This document shows positions 45,610-54,058 of a stretch of 64,000 nt of DNA, in pieces. The notes below the pieces were generated by a model that was not told the DNA's origin, did not search any database, and was given only the letters and a program-made list of their open reading frames with translations. Location of the stretch: NCBI RefSeq assembly GCF_031921685.1, contig NZ_JAPDHU010000002.1, forward strand, positions 558,001 through 622,000, in the 5' to 3' direction. Source of the stretch: Terripilifer sp031921685. GTDB taxonomy: Bacteria > Pseudomonadota > Alphaproteobacteria > Rhizobiales > Beijerinckiaceae. Positions within the stretch are counted from its first letter, which is position 1. Every line of letters starts with the position of its first letter. The position numbers and the translations under genes were made by a program.

Positions 45610-46149
45610 TCACGCGTCGACAAAGGCGGCGAATTTGTCGACGAATCCCTGCAGAAAGCCGCGCGTTGAGTCGTTGGTGATCTGAAAGTCGTCGCTGATC
45701 AGATCGGGCTTGTATTGCAGATAGACCTCCGGCTGCGCCATGACGCGCAGATCGAGCACGGGCAAGAGGCTGCGCAATTGCGATTGCGCTACCGCCGTGC
45801 CAGCCGCGCCACCGGACGCGCCGGCCATGGCCGCCGGTTTTCCCCGCCAGACATTTTCGGGATAGGGCCGCGTGCCCCAGTCGAGCGCATTCTTCAACAC
45901 GCCGGGAATCGAGCGATTATATTCCGGAGTGATGATCAACACACCATCGCATGCGGCGATCGCTTGTTTGTAAGCGGCCGCGGGCATCGGCTTTTGCGCC
46001 AATAGATCCTCATTATAATGGGGAAGCGCGGAAATATCGATAAATTCAAACTGTAATTTTCCAGTAGCCAGCCGTTCAAGCGCGCGGGCGAAACGCTGAT
46101 TGATCGAACCGTGGCGAAAGCTGCCGACGAGAACCGCGATCTTTTTCAT
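45610..46149 (-). CDS. NADPH-dependent FMN reductase (ChrR/YieF-like)
   Basis: Flavodoxin-fold enzyme of 179 residues. The FMN phosphate loop is VGSFRHGSINQRFARAL, and the ring-binding loop is ITPEYNRSIPGVLKNALDWGTRP, both typical of the NADPH-dependent FMN reductase / quinone reductase family that includes chromate reductase ChrR. It would reduce quinones, flavins or metals and counter redox stress. It stands alone upstream of the Mo enzyme operon on the same strand. Confidence 0.93.
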   Translation of the reverse strand: MKKIAVLVGSFRHGSINQRFARALERLATGKLQFEFIDISALPHYNEDLLAQKPMPAAAYKQAIAACDGVLIITPEYNRSIPGVLKNALDWGTRPYPENVWRGKPAAMAGASGGAAGTAVAQSQLRSLLPVLDLRVMAQPEVYLQYKPDLISDDFQITNDSTRGFLQGFVDKFAAFVDA

Positions 46150-46333
46150 GACACCCTCCAGTATTAACCAAGCGATGGCATAGGCGGCCGCAAGCCGTCG
46201 ATGATCTTACAGGTCTGGCGTCGCTTGTCGAAGGCACCGCCGATTAGTTCATGATCGACTATTGGCGGATTGCGCCGCCGATCCGGTCGGGTGCGATTGA
46301 GTGCATGAGTCGCGGGCGCGCGGAGGCCGATCC

Positions 46334-46903
46334 ATGTCCACCCATCCTATCAGCCGCTTTCCGGTGCCTGAACTGTCCGATATCCCTCCTGACATTCTGG
46401 AGCGGCTCTTGGCGGTTCAAGAGAAGTCGGGCTTCATTCCCAATGTCTTTCTCGTTCTGGCGCATCGGCCGGACGAGTTTCGCGCTTTCTTTGCCTATCA
46501 CGACGCGCTGATGGACAAATCAGGTAATCTGACCAAGGCCGAGCGCGAGATGATCGTCGTGGCGACGAGCAATGCCAACCAGTGTCAATATTGCGTCATC
46601 GCCCATGGCGCCATTCTGCGTATCCGCGCCAAGAATCCGCTGATCGCCGATCAGGTGGCCGTCAACTATCGCAAGGCTGACATCACCGATCGCCAGAAGG
46701 CCATGCTCGATTTCGCCTTCAAGGTGGCCTTGGAAGCCTATGCGGTGGAGGAGGCGGATTTTGCCGCGCTGGCGCGCCACGGGTTTACCGACGAGGACGC
46801 CTGGGACATTTCGGCCATCGCTGCCTTCTTCGCGCTCTCCAACCGCATGGCCAATGTCACCCGCATGCGGCCGAATGCCGAGTTTTATACGCTTGGCCGT
46901 TGA
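46334..46903 (+). CDS. AhpD-like / carboxymuconolactone decarboxylase family protein
   Basis: Helical protein of 189 residues of the peroxidase-related AhpD-like group. The redox pair with its histidine is NQCQYCVIAHGAI. Further marks are RPDEFRAFFAYHDALM and ITDRQKAMLDFAFKVA. AhpD members use the CxxC pair for alkylhydroperoxide reduction, so an antioxidant role is likely, but no partner AhpC is nearby. ATG at 46334 is chosen; upstream codons in frame are Arg-rich and unlikely. Confidence 0.92.
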   Translation: MSTHPISRFPVPELSDIPPDILERLLAVQEKSGFIPNVFLVLAHRPDEFRAFFAYHDALMDKSGNLTKAEREMIVVATSNANQCQYCVIAHGAILRIRAKNPLIADQVAVNYRKADITDRQKAMLDFAFKVALEAYAVEEADFAALARHGFTDEDAWDISAIAAFFALSNRMANVTRMRPNAEFYTLGR

Positions 46904-47052
46904 ACTGGCTGAGTTTAGGCAAACGGCGGCGGGCATTTTGCCCAGGCATTGTGGCAGGCGGAGAGTCAGCGCAAACTGGAGTTGCAGGGCCTCCGATTCC
47001 CGGGTCGGCACACATGCCGCTGGGACGCTTTTCGGCCTGAAGAGGAGGGAAT

Positions 47053-47442
47053 ATGGAATTCACCTTTCTTCGCCCCTGGGCGCCGCAGCTTCTGAGCATC
47101 GTCCGCATCATCGCCGCCGCGACTTTCATAACCCACGGTCTGATGAAATATTTCGGCTGGCCGGCACCATTCCCCGCGCCTCTGACCTTGCCTTTCTACA
47201 TTGCCGGCGTGCTGGAAATCGTCGGTGGTATTCTCCTGTTGATTGGTCTGTTCTCCCGGCCGGTGGCCTTCATCCTCGCCGGTGAAATGGCCGTCGCCTA
47301 TTTCCTCTATCATGCGCCGCGTGGCTTCTTCCCCGTGCTCAACGCCGGCGAGGCGGCGATGCTGTTCTGCTTCATCTTCCTCTATATTGCTGCTGCCGGT
47401 CCTGGCCCCTGGAGCGTCGATGCGGCGATGCGCCGGGAATAG
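47053..47442 (+). CDS. DoxX family membrane protein
   Basis: Four-helix inner-membrane protein of 129 residues. DoxX marks are the first helix LLSIVRIIAAATFITHGLMKYFGWP, the loop LPFYIAGVLEIVGGILLLIGLFSRPVAFILAGEMAVAYF with its characteristic Gly-Gly and Glu, and FFPVLNAGEAAMLFCFIFLY. Family members have been tied to redox stress and respiratory chains, but function is mostly unknown. GAAGAGGAGGGAAT precedes the ATG. It is followed by the aidB-like gene 22 bases on. Confidence 0.92.
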   Translation: MEFTFLRPWAPQLLSIVRIIAAATFITHGLMKYFGWPAPFPAPLTLPFYIAGVLEIVGGILLLIGLFSRPVAFILAGEMAVAYFLYHAPRGFFPVLNAGEAAMLFCFIFLYIAAAGPGPWSVDAAMRRE

Positions 47443-47464
47443 GCGAGAGCGTATGGAGTGACGC

Positions 47465-49090
47465 GTGGCCACACGCAAACCGATAACGGCACTCGATACC
47501 CATGAGGTGACGAACCAGCCGCCGCCGCTGGAAGGCATCGATCTTTTCAGCAGCGATCGCGCCTTGGTGGATGCGGTCACGAAAGCCGGCGAAAGCGGTC
47601 ATGCCGAACGCTTGTCGCGATTTGGCCGCCGCGCCGGATCGGCCGAGGTCATCGGCTGGGCGCGCGATGCCGAGCGTTCGGTGCCGGTGCTGGAGAGTTT
47701 CGATCATTACGGTCAGCGCATCGATGAGGTGCGCTTTCATCCCGCCTATCATCACCTGATGGCGCTCGGGCTCGACAACGGTATCGCGGCGTCGGCCTGG
47801 GACGGCACCTCAAACGGCCATGTGGTTCATGCGGCGCTGAGCTTCATACTCGGGCAGGTCGATGCCGGCGTCATCTGTCCGATGACGATGACCTGCGCCT
47901 CCGTCGCGGCGCTGAAAGGCGACGCGGGCGTCGGCAGCGAATGGGCGCGGCGTGTGCTCGCCAGTCGCTACGATCCGGCCTCCAAGCCGGCTTCGGAAAA
48001 AGCCGGCGTCACCATCGGCATGGCGATGACCGAGAAGCAGGGCGGTTCCGACGTGCGCGCCAACACGACCCGCGCCGAACCGCTCGACGTGAGCCGCGAC
48101 ACATTTGCGTTGACAGGCCACAAATGGTTCTGCTCGGCGCCTATGTCCGATGCCTTCCTGACATTGGCCTATAGCGACCGGGGACTCACCTGTTTTCTTG
48201 TGCCGCGCTGGCAGCCGGACGGCGAGCGCAACGCCGGCTTCCGCATCATGCGGCTGAAGGACAAGCTCGGCGACCGTTCGAATGCCTCCTCGGAAATCGA
48301 ATATCACCATGCCTTCGCCTGGCGCATCGGCGAGGAGGGTCGTGGCATTCCCGCGATCATGCAGATGGTGCAACACACGCGGCTCGATTGCGTCATCGGT
48401 TCGGCTTCGACCATGCGTGCCGCCTTGGCGCAGGCGCTGTGGCATGCAGCACATCGCTCGGTCTTTCAGAAACGGTTGATCGATCAGCCGGCGATGGATG
48501 CTGTCTTGGCCGATCTGGCCATTGAGAGCGAAGCTGCGACCGCTCTAGGCTTCCGCCTTGCCGTCGCTTTCGACACGCGCGAACCGCTCGCTCGTCTGCT
48601 GACGCCGATAGCCAAATATTGGATCTGCAAGCGCACGCCAGGCTTCGTCTATGAGGCGATGGAATGTTTGGGTGGCGCCGGTTATGTCGAGACCGGCCCG
48701 ATGGCGCGGCTGTTTCGCCAATCGCCGCTGAACGCGATCTGGGAAGGGTCAGGCAATGTCATTGCGCTGGATGTGGCACGCGCGATGGAGCGCGAGCCCG
48801 AGGCTGTCGCCGCCCTGAAGGACCTGTTCGCTACGGCGCGCGGGCTCAATCCCATCTATGATGCCGCGCTAGCGACGCTGGAGGGAACGCGGGCCGACGA
48901 AGCCAGCGCCCGCCATCGCGTTGAGCGCATTGCGCTTTTGGCGCAGGCGGCGATTCTTCTGGCGGCGCAAAATCCGAACGCCGAAGCTTTCTGCCGTTTG
49001 CGCCTTGAACATCCATCCTTCGCTTATGGCGGTTCCGCAGCTGAGATCGAAAGCCGGGCGATCATTGATCGGGCGTTGCCAGTTGTGTGA
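47465..49090 (+). CDS. aidB: AidB family acyl-CoA dehydrogenase-like protein
   Basis: Flavoprotein of 541 residues, the same length as E. coli AidB of the adaptive response to DNA alkylation. Matching segments are VDAVTKAGESG, DEVRFHPAYHHLMALGL, MTEKQGGSDVRANTTRAE, LTGHKWFCSAPMSDAFL, RLKDKLGDRSNASSEIE, and NAIWEGSGNVIALDVARAM. AidB binds DNA and FAD and is thought to protect from alkylating agents; true acyl-CoA dehydrogenation is weak or absent. The start is GTG. It may be co-transcribed with the DoxX gene. Confidence 0.92.
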   Translation: MATRKPITALDTHEVTNQPPPLEGIDLFSSDRALVDAVTKAGESGHAERLSRFGRRAGSAEVIGWARDAERSVPVLESFDHYGQRIDEVRFHPAYHHLMALGLDNGIAASAWDGTSNGHVVHAALSFILGQVDAGVICPMTMTCASVAALKGDAGVGSEWARRVLASRYDPASKPASEKAGVTIGMAMTEKQGGSDVRANTTRAEPLDVSRDTFALTGHKWFCSAPMSDAFLTLAYSDRGLTCFLVPRWQPDGERNAGFRIMRLKDKLGDRSNASSEIEYHHAFAWRIGEEGRGIPAIMQMVQHTRLDCVIGSASTMRAALAQALWHAAHRSVFQKRLIDQPAMDAVLADLAIESEAATALGFRLAVAFDTREPLARLLTPIAKYWICKRTPGFVYEAMECLGGAGYVETGPMARLFRQSPLNAIWEGSGNVIALDVARAMEREPEAVAALKDLFATARGLNPIYDAALATLEGTRADEASARHRVERIALLAQAAILLAAQNPNAEAFCRLRLEHPSFAYGGSAAEIESRAIIDRALPVV

Positions 49091-49249
49091 GGAAGGCCGG
49101 GGGAGCGTTAATGCGCGGCGGCGTTCGCGCCGTTTGGAAAGAATGCGTTAACCGAAGTCGATCGCCTGGGTCGCTGGCGGGATAGTCAAAACGGGCAAAT
49201 GGGTGTCCACTATGACGCTCCTTTATGTTTTGTTTTTATATTTTGATTG

Positions 49250-50812
49250 ATGACCATGTCGATTGAGGCAAGATCTCTGCTGGGCGATCTCCGGCTGGCG
49301 CGCAAAATCACCGCGATCCGGCTCCTGGCGGTCGTCGCGATGGCGGGGCTGATAGCCTTCTTTGCTTATGTGATTTTCGACGCCAGACGCGATGCGGAAG
49401 TGGCGGCGCAGCAGGCAGCGACGAGCCTGACCACGGCCATCGCCCAGGATATTTCAAGAAATTTCGAGTTGTATGGCCTATCGTTGCAAGGCGTCATTCA
49501 AGGCTTGAAGAATCCCGCCATCGCCGAGGCATCGCCGGAACTGCGGCAACTGGCGCTTTTCGACTATGCGTCGAAAGCGCGTTATCTCAATCGTATCGTT
49601 GTCATCGACGCGAACGGTCGCGCGATCGCGCAATCGCAAGGCGACGTTCTGCCGAAGGAAAATTTCGCCGACAGGAACTATTTTAAAGTTCAGCAGCGGG
49701 CGAACGATGACATTCTTTATGTCAGCGAGCCGTTGCAATCGCGGATCGATCAGGACTGGATCATTGTCGTCAGTCGCCGCATCGCGAACGCCGACGGGTC
49801 CTTCGGGGGCGTGGTGGCGGGTAGTGTCAGTCTGGCTTATTTCCAAGCCCTTTTCATGAACCTGAACGCCCACAAGGATGATGCGTTCGCCGTTCTCAGT
49901 TCCGACGGCGTTTTGATCAGCCGGCAACCCTTCAGTCTGATGGACATAGGCAAGCGTCTCGGTCAGACGACGCTGCTGCGGGCGATTGAGAACAAGCAAA
50001 CGGCGATCTTCACGGCCGCCTCGCCGATCGACGGCATGGAACGATTGTACGGAGCGGCCAGAGTGCCGAACCTTCCGCTCATCGTCACCTATGCCATGCC
50101 GGAGAAGCGCATCTATACGGCATGGCGGCAGAAGGCGCTGACCTTGAGTGCCATGGTGCTGGGCCTGTGCGCGGCGCTGGCGGCGCTTGGCCTCATGCTC
50201 CTGCGCGAGTTCAGGCTGCGCCGCAAATTCGAGATCAAGCTTGCCGCTGCCGCTGGCCACCTCAAAGCGTTGTCGCGCATCGACCAGTTGACGAAATTGC
50301 CCAATCGGCGCGCCTTCGACGAGCGAAGCGCGCTCGAATGGCGGCGTGGCGCGCGTGAGAAAAGCAGCCTGTCGATCCTTGTCATCGATGTCGATCATTT
50401 CAAGCAATATAACGACCGCAACGGACATGTGGCCGGCGATATGGCTTTGGCCGTCGTCGCCCATTGCATCAGAAAACATATCAAGCGTCCGGCGGATTTC
50501 GCCGCCCGATATGGCGGCGAGGAGTTCGCGGTTCTACTGCCTTCGACGGCGCCCGAGGGCGCGGAAAAGGTCGCCGAAGATATTCGCCGGTCGGTCCAGC
50601 TCGCGCATCTGTCCAATCAGATCGTCGAACCTCTGTCGGTGAGCATTGGCGTGACGATGGTCACGCCAATGCCCGGCATATCGTTTCAGGACGCGTTCAA
50701 ACTGGCCGATGAAGCGCTCTACGGCGCCAAAACGATCGGTCGAAACCGCGTGGTCTTCGTTCCGGCCGACGGCGCAACGCGGGCCGCGACCTCCACGAAT
50801 ACGCCGGAGTGA
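49250..50812 (+). CDS. Membrane diguanylate cyclase with Cache sensor
   Basis: Cyclic-di-GMP synthase of about 520 residues. A membrane helix at about 24-45 leads to a periplasmic Cache-like sensor (about 50-285, with VVIDANGRAIAQSQG, FADRNYFKVQ and VAGSVSLAYF). A second helix at about 294-316 precedes the cytosolic GGDEF domain (about 345-505). The active site is GGEEF, and an intact product-inhibition I-site RPAD lies five residues before it. Start codons TTG 49247, ATG 49250 and ATG 49256 are possible and none has a good ribosome-binding site. The sensed ligand is unknown. Confidence 0.9.
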   Translation: MTMSIEARSLLGDLRLARKITAIRLLAVVAMAGLIAFFAYVIFDARRDAEVAAQQAATSLTTAIAQDISRNFELYGLSLQGVIQGLKNPAIAEASPELRQLALFDYASKARYLNRIVVIDANGRAIAQSQGDVLPKENFADRNYFKVQQRANDDILYVSEPLQSRIDQDWIIVVSRRIANADGSFGGVVAGSVSLAYFQALFMNLNAHKDDAFAVLSSDGVLISRQPFSLMDIGKRLGQTTLLRAIENKQTAIFTAASPIDGMERLYGAARVPNLPLIVTYAMPEKRIYTAWRQKALTLSAMVLGLCAALAALGLMLLREFRLRRKFEIKLAAAAGHLKALSRIDQLTKLPNRRAFDERSALEWRRGAREKSSLSILVIDVDHFKQYNDRNGHVAGDMALAVVAHCIRKHIKRPADFAARYGGEEFAVLLPSTAPEGAEKVAEDIRRSVQLAHLSNQIVEPLSVSIGVTMVTPMPGISFQDAFKLADEALYGAKTIGRNRVVFVPADGATRAATSTNTPE

Positions 50813-50819
50813 TCCCTCG

Positions 50820-52097
50820 CTAGAGAGGCGTCTTGCGTGCCTTCGGCTTGATCAGCCAGACGGAGGCGGCGCAGCCAAGGCCTGACAGCGCGATCACGCC
50901 GGCCACCGGCCAGGGCGTGCCGTCGGCGAAGGCGCCGACAAGCGCAGAACCGACGATGCCGCTGCCGTAGTGAATGGCGCCGACAAGGGCCGAGACCGTA
51001 CCGGCACGCTCGGGAAAATCCGCCAGCGCACCAGCGATCGAATTGGCGACGATGAAGCCGGTCGCCGAGACGAAAACGAACAGCGGTAGCACCAAGCCCC
51101 AGAGACCGCCCCAGCCGGTCCAGGCCATCACGGCCATGACGATGCCGGCCAAGGCGGCGGTCTTGGTGCCATGGGCCAGAAGACGCGCGCCGCCGAAGCG
51201 CGCGACGATCCGCGAATTGACCAGGTTCGTCGCCATGATGCCGATGATGCCGATGCCGAACAGCAGTCCGTAGAGCTGTGGCGGCACGTGGTAATAGCTG
51301 ATGTAGGCGAAGGGCGTGCCGGCCACATAGGCATACATGCCGGCGTAGAAGAAGCCGCCGGCACCGGCATAGCCGAGCACCTGCCGCTGGCGCAGCAGCT
51401 CGCCGTAACGGGCGAAGGACTGCTGCAGCGGCTCGCGGTTGCGCCGCTTGGCCGGCAGCGTCTCCGGCAGGGTAAACAGAGCCATGAGCGTCAGCAGGCC
51501 GACGCCGACCAGCGTCCAGAAGATCGCGCGCCATCCGGCGACGGCGAGAATTTGCCCGCCGACGAGCGGACCGATGAGAGGAGCGATCGCCATCACGGTC
51601 ATCAGGGTCGAGAGCATCTGCGCGGCGCGATTGCCGTCGTAAAGATCGCGCACCATGGCCCGCGACAGGGCGACGCCGGCACAGGCGCCGACCGCTTGGA
51701 CGACCCGCCAGAAAATGATCGTGGATGCGCTGTCGGACAGCGCGCAGCCGGCCGAGCCGATAATGAAAAGGACAAGCCCGACGGCCACCGGCAGGCGACG
51801 GCCGTAGCGGTCGCCGATCGGCCCCCAAAGCAATTGCCCGAGGCTGAAGCCGACGAGATAGCCGGAGATCGTCAGTTCGATCGTCCCGGCGCTCGCGCCG
51901 AGCGCTCGGCCCATGGCCGGCATGGCCGGCAGATAAAGATCGGTCGAGATCCAGGCGAACCCCATCAGGGCGCTGAGGACGGCGAGGACGCGCTAGCTCC
52001 GATTGGCGATCGGGCCGCTGGGGACGGCGGAACGGGAGGTGATGGGCGCGGCGACCGTAGGAATGTCGCGATCGGCCGGGGCGAGGAGCGTTTTCAT
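50820..52097 (-). pseudogene. Bcr/CflA family drug exporter interrupted by an amber codon
   Basis: The main open frame (51965-50820, 381 codons) encodes a 12-helix MFS of the Bcr/CflA type: STDLYLPAMPAMGRALGAS, WGPIGDRYGRRLPVAVGLV, RMVQ-like RVVQAVGACAGVALSRAMVRD, IAPLIGPLVGGQIL. ATG at 51965 would start in the middle of helix 1. In the same frame upstream lie RVLAVLSAL, an in-frame TAG at 51993-51995, and 34 codons starting at ATG 52097 with GGAG upstream. The full reading (425 codons) has the normal helix 1, so the gene looks broken by one nonsense codon or a sequence error. A shortened pump from 51965 remains possible. Confidence 0.65.
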
Positions 52098-52335
52098 CGC
52101 TCCAGCGCGCGTTTGGAGGCATTCAACATCGGATATCTCCTGCCAGACGGCAAAATCAGCCTGGCGAGGGAGGAAATAAGGCGTAATCGTCCAACTGATT
52201 AGCCGCATAATCGGACATGCGGCTATGATCCGCATTCATGAATTGCTTGAAAGCTTTCGGCTGAATTTAGGGTTCGGTGAGGAAATTCTGCTTAGGTTGC
52301 AATGGGTCAGAGGCCCGGCGCCTTGGGGATGCATC

Positions 52336-52503
52336 ATGAAATTCGTTCGGCAATTCATTCGCGATGCACGCGGCGCTACCGCCATTGAATATGGCCTTAT
52401 CGCCGGACTGATCGCCGTCGCCATCATTGGTGGGGTCAGCATGGTCGGTTCGAAGGTTCAGGGCCAATACAATGCCATCGCCAATAAGATGAACGTCATG
52501 TGA
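52336..52503 (+). CDS. Flp/Fap type IVb pilin
   Basis: Prepilin of 55 residues: a short basic leader (KFVRQFIRDARG), then the processing site G-ATAIEYGLIAGLIAVAIIGGV with the conserved Glu five residues after the cleavage glycine, and a short hydrophilic tail. Such pilins assemble Flp fibres for adhesion when a Tad secretion system is present. No cpaB-F or tad gene lies in this window, so assembly genes must be elsewhere. The ATG at 52336 has GGGGATGCATC upstream. Confidence 0.93.
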   Translation: MKFVRQFIRDARGATAIEYGLIAGLIAVAIIGGVSMVGSKVQGQYNAIANKMNVM

Positions 52504-52514
52504 TGACGTTCGCT

Positions 52515-52682
52515 TCAGCCTGAGGTCTCGCTTCGCCCGGTGGTGGCGGAGGCATCCGTGCGGGCTTCGATGGCTTCGATCACCGACATCATGTCGAGCC
52601 GGCCGTTCCCCAGCGCAACGCTCTCGCCATAGAGATCGCGACTGACGTCGAGAAGCGGTGTGCCATCTGGACGGAATGGCGC
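52515..52682 (-). pseudogene. C-terminal remnant of an NAD-binding dehydrogenase (6PGDH/3-hydroxyisobutyrate dehydrogenase type)
   Basis: On the minus strand, from about 52670 down to a TGA at 52515, a frame without start codon reads RPDGTPLLDVSRDLYGESVA, LGNGRLDMMSVIEAIEA and a Thr/Ser-rich tail. This pattern resembles the last helix of the 6-phosphogluconate dehydrogenase-like family (A..LY......G.G..DM.AV...). A stop closes the frame upstream, and no N-terminal part is found. The rest of the 52504-52869 gap shows only a perfect 9-base palindrome, TCGACGGAA/TTCCGTCGA, at 52736-52754. Confidence 0.5.
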
Positions 52683-52869
52683 GGACCCGTTCGATTATCA
52701 GGCGCGCTTTCTAGTGGGCGAACGTTGCCTACCAGTCGACGGAAATTCCGTCGAGATAAAGGGGCAATGAGCCTGGATTACGAATTGGCTCACAGTTGGC
52801 GCTGATCGAGGACAAGAGTGCCGGAAGGGTGCTATCTATCGACCGTAGTGCGCTAAGGGGACCTTACTC

Positions 52870-53136
52870 ATGCATATGGCGATGGTGATCGGTGGCGGTA
52901 TCGTTCTGCTCGGCCTGTTTCTGCTGTTCGGCAAATTATGGGGCGAGACCCTGCCGAATATGGCTTGGGCCGCCAAGCTCTTCGTCCCGGTCTGGCTCGT
53001 CGTCGCGCTCGTCAATATGTGGGTCGGCGTGACCAAGGCCGGCTATTCCGTGCGTGACGAACTGCCCATTCTGGTGATCGTGTTCGCCATTCCCGCCGCT
53101 ATAGCCGCCGCCGCGATCTGGCGCCTGGCGCGGTAG
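52870..53136 (+). CDS. Small membrane protein of unknown function
   Basis: Protein of 88 residues with three hydrophobic segments: about 5-22 (IGGGIVLLGLFLLFG), 36-54 (LFVPVWLVVALVNMWVGV) and 66-85 (LPILVIVFAIPAAIAAAAIW). It ends in basic residues. No family is recognised with certainty. ATG at 52870 or the ATG three codons later could be the start; AAGGGGACC lies upstream. Neighbours give no clue to its role. Confidence 0.72.
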   Translation: MHMAMVIGGGIVLLGLFLLFGKLWGETLPNMAWAAKLFVPVWLVVALVNMWVGVTKAGYSVRDELPILVIVFAIPAAIAAAAIWRLAR

Positions 53137-53244
53137 CCAGCCATGCGCGCCGGGCAGGGCGCCTGTGCGGGCTTAAAGTTCGTTTGTCGACGTGGGGTGA
53201 TTGGTTCAGCACGGGAGTATACTGCCGATCCAGGAACCTGAGCC

Positions 53245-53949
53245 ATGACCGCCGACGCCGCCGCGAAATTCGATCCCGCCCGCGCTGCCGAATATGAAAA
53301 GCAGAGCCGCATCGCGCTGGCCGGTTACGAAGCCTGTCACGATCTGGCGGCCTGTCTGTTGGCGGCATCCTTGGGTGCGGGGTCCACGGCGACCATTCTG
53401 GTGGCGGGCGCTGGCGGTACGGCCAATGAGATCGTTGTCGCCGGCCGGCTCGAACCGAACTGGAGTTTCGTCGCGGTCGATCCCTCCCATCCGATGCTCG
53501 ATCTGGCCATCTCGCGCATCGAGGCTGCGGGCCTCATGGATCGCACCGAGGTCGTTGTCGGCGCGGTGGCCGATCTGCCCTCCGATCGCCAGTTCGACGC
53601 GGCGACGCTGATCGGGGTCCTGCATCATCTGCCTGGCCGTGAGGCCAAACAGGCGATCCTGCGCGACATCGCCACGCGCCTGAAGCCGGGTGCGCCCTTC
53701 ATTCTCGCCGGCAATCACTACGCCTATGCCTCGCAGCCCCTGATGATGGCGGCCTGGGCGCAGCGCTGGCGCATGAACGGCGCCAGCACTGAAGAGATTG
53801 AAAGCAAGCTCGGTAAGATCCTGCAGGGTGCCGATCCACCGGCCTCCGAACAGGTCGTCGTCGACTTGCTGGCGGAAGCGGGCTTCGACAAGCCGCTGCG
53901 CTTCTTTTCAAGCCTGTTCTGGGGCGCCTGGATCACCAAGCGCGGCTGA
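53245..53949 (+). CDS. Class I SAM-dependent methyltransferase
   Basis: Protein of 234 residues with a methyltransferase core: ILVAGAGGTANEIVVAGRL as motif I, FVAVDPSHPMLDLAISRIE as the acidic loop, and FDAATLIGVLHHLPGREAKQAILRDIATRLKPGAPFILAGNHY as the central part. The substrate is unknown. It has the same VDPS..ML loop as the enzyme at 16624-17325. CAGGAACCTGAGCC precedes the ATG. It lies alone between a small membrane protein and the EAL gene. Confidence 0.9.
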   Translation: MTADAAAKFDPARAAEYEKQSRIALAGYEACHDLAACLLAASLGAGSTATILVAGAGGTANEIVVAGRLEPNWSFVAVDPSHPMLDLAISRIEAAGLMDRTEVVVGAVADLPSDRQFDAATLIGVLHHLPGREAKQAILRDIATRLKPGAPFILAGNHYAYASQPLMMAAWAQRWRMNGASTEEIESKLGKILQGADPPASEQVVVDLLAEAGFDKPLRFFSSLFWGAWITKRG

Positions 53950-54058
53950 TCACCTTTCGGTCAATTTGTGCGGGAAGCCAATAGGTGCGACTGAAAATTT
54001 TAATGGAAATTCAATGACCATAGCCTGAAATCCTCGCCAAAGGGACAGGTGGCTGGAC

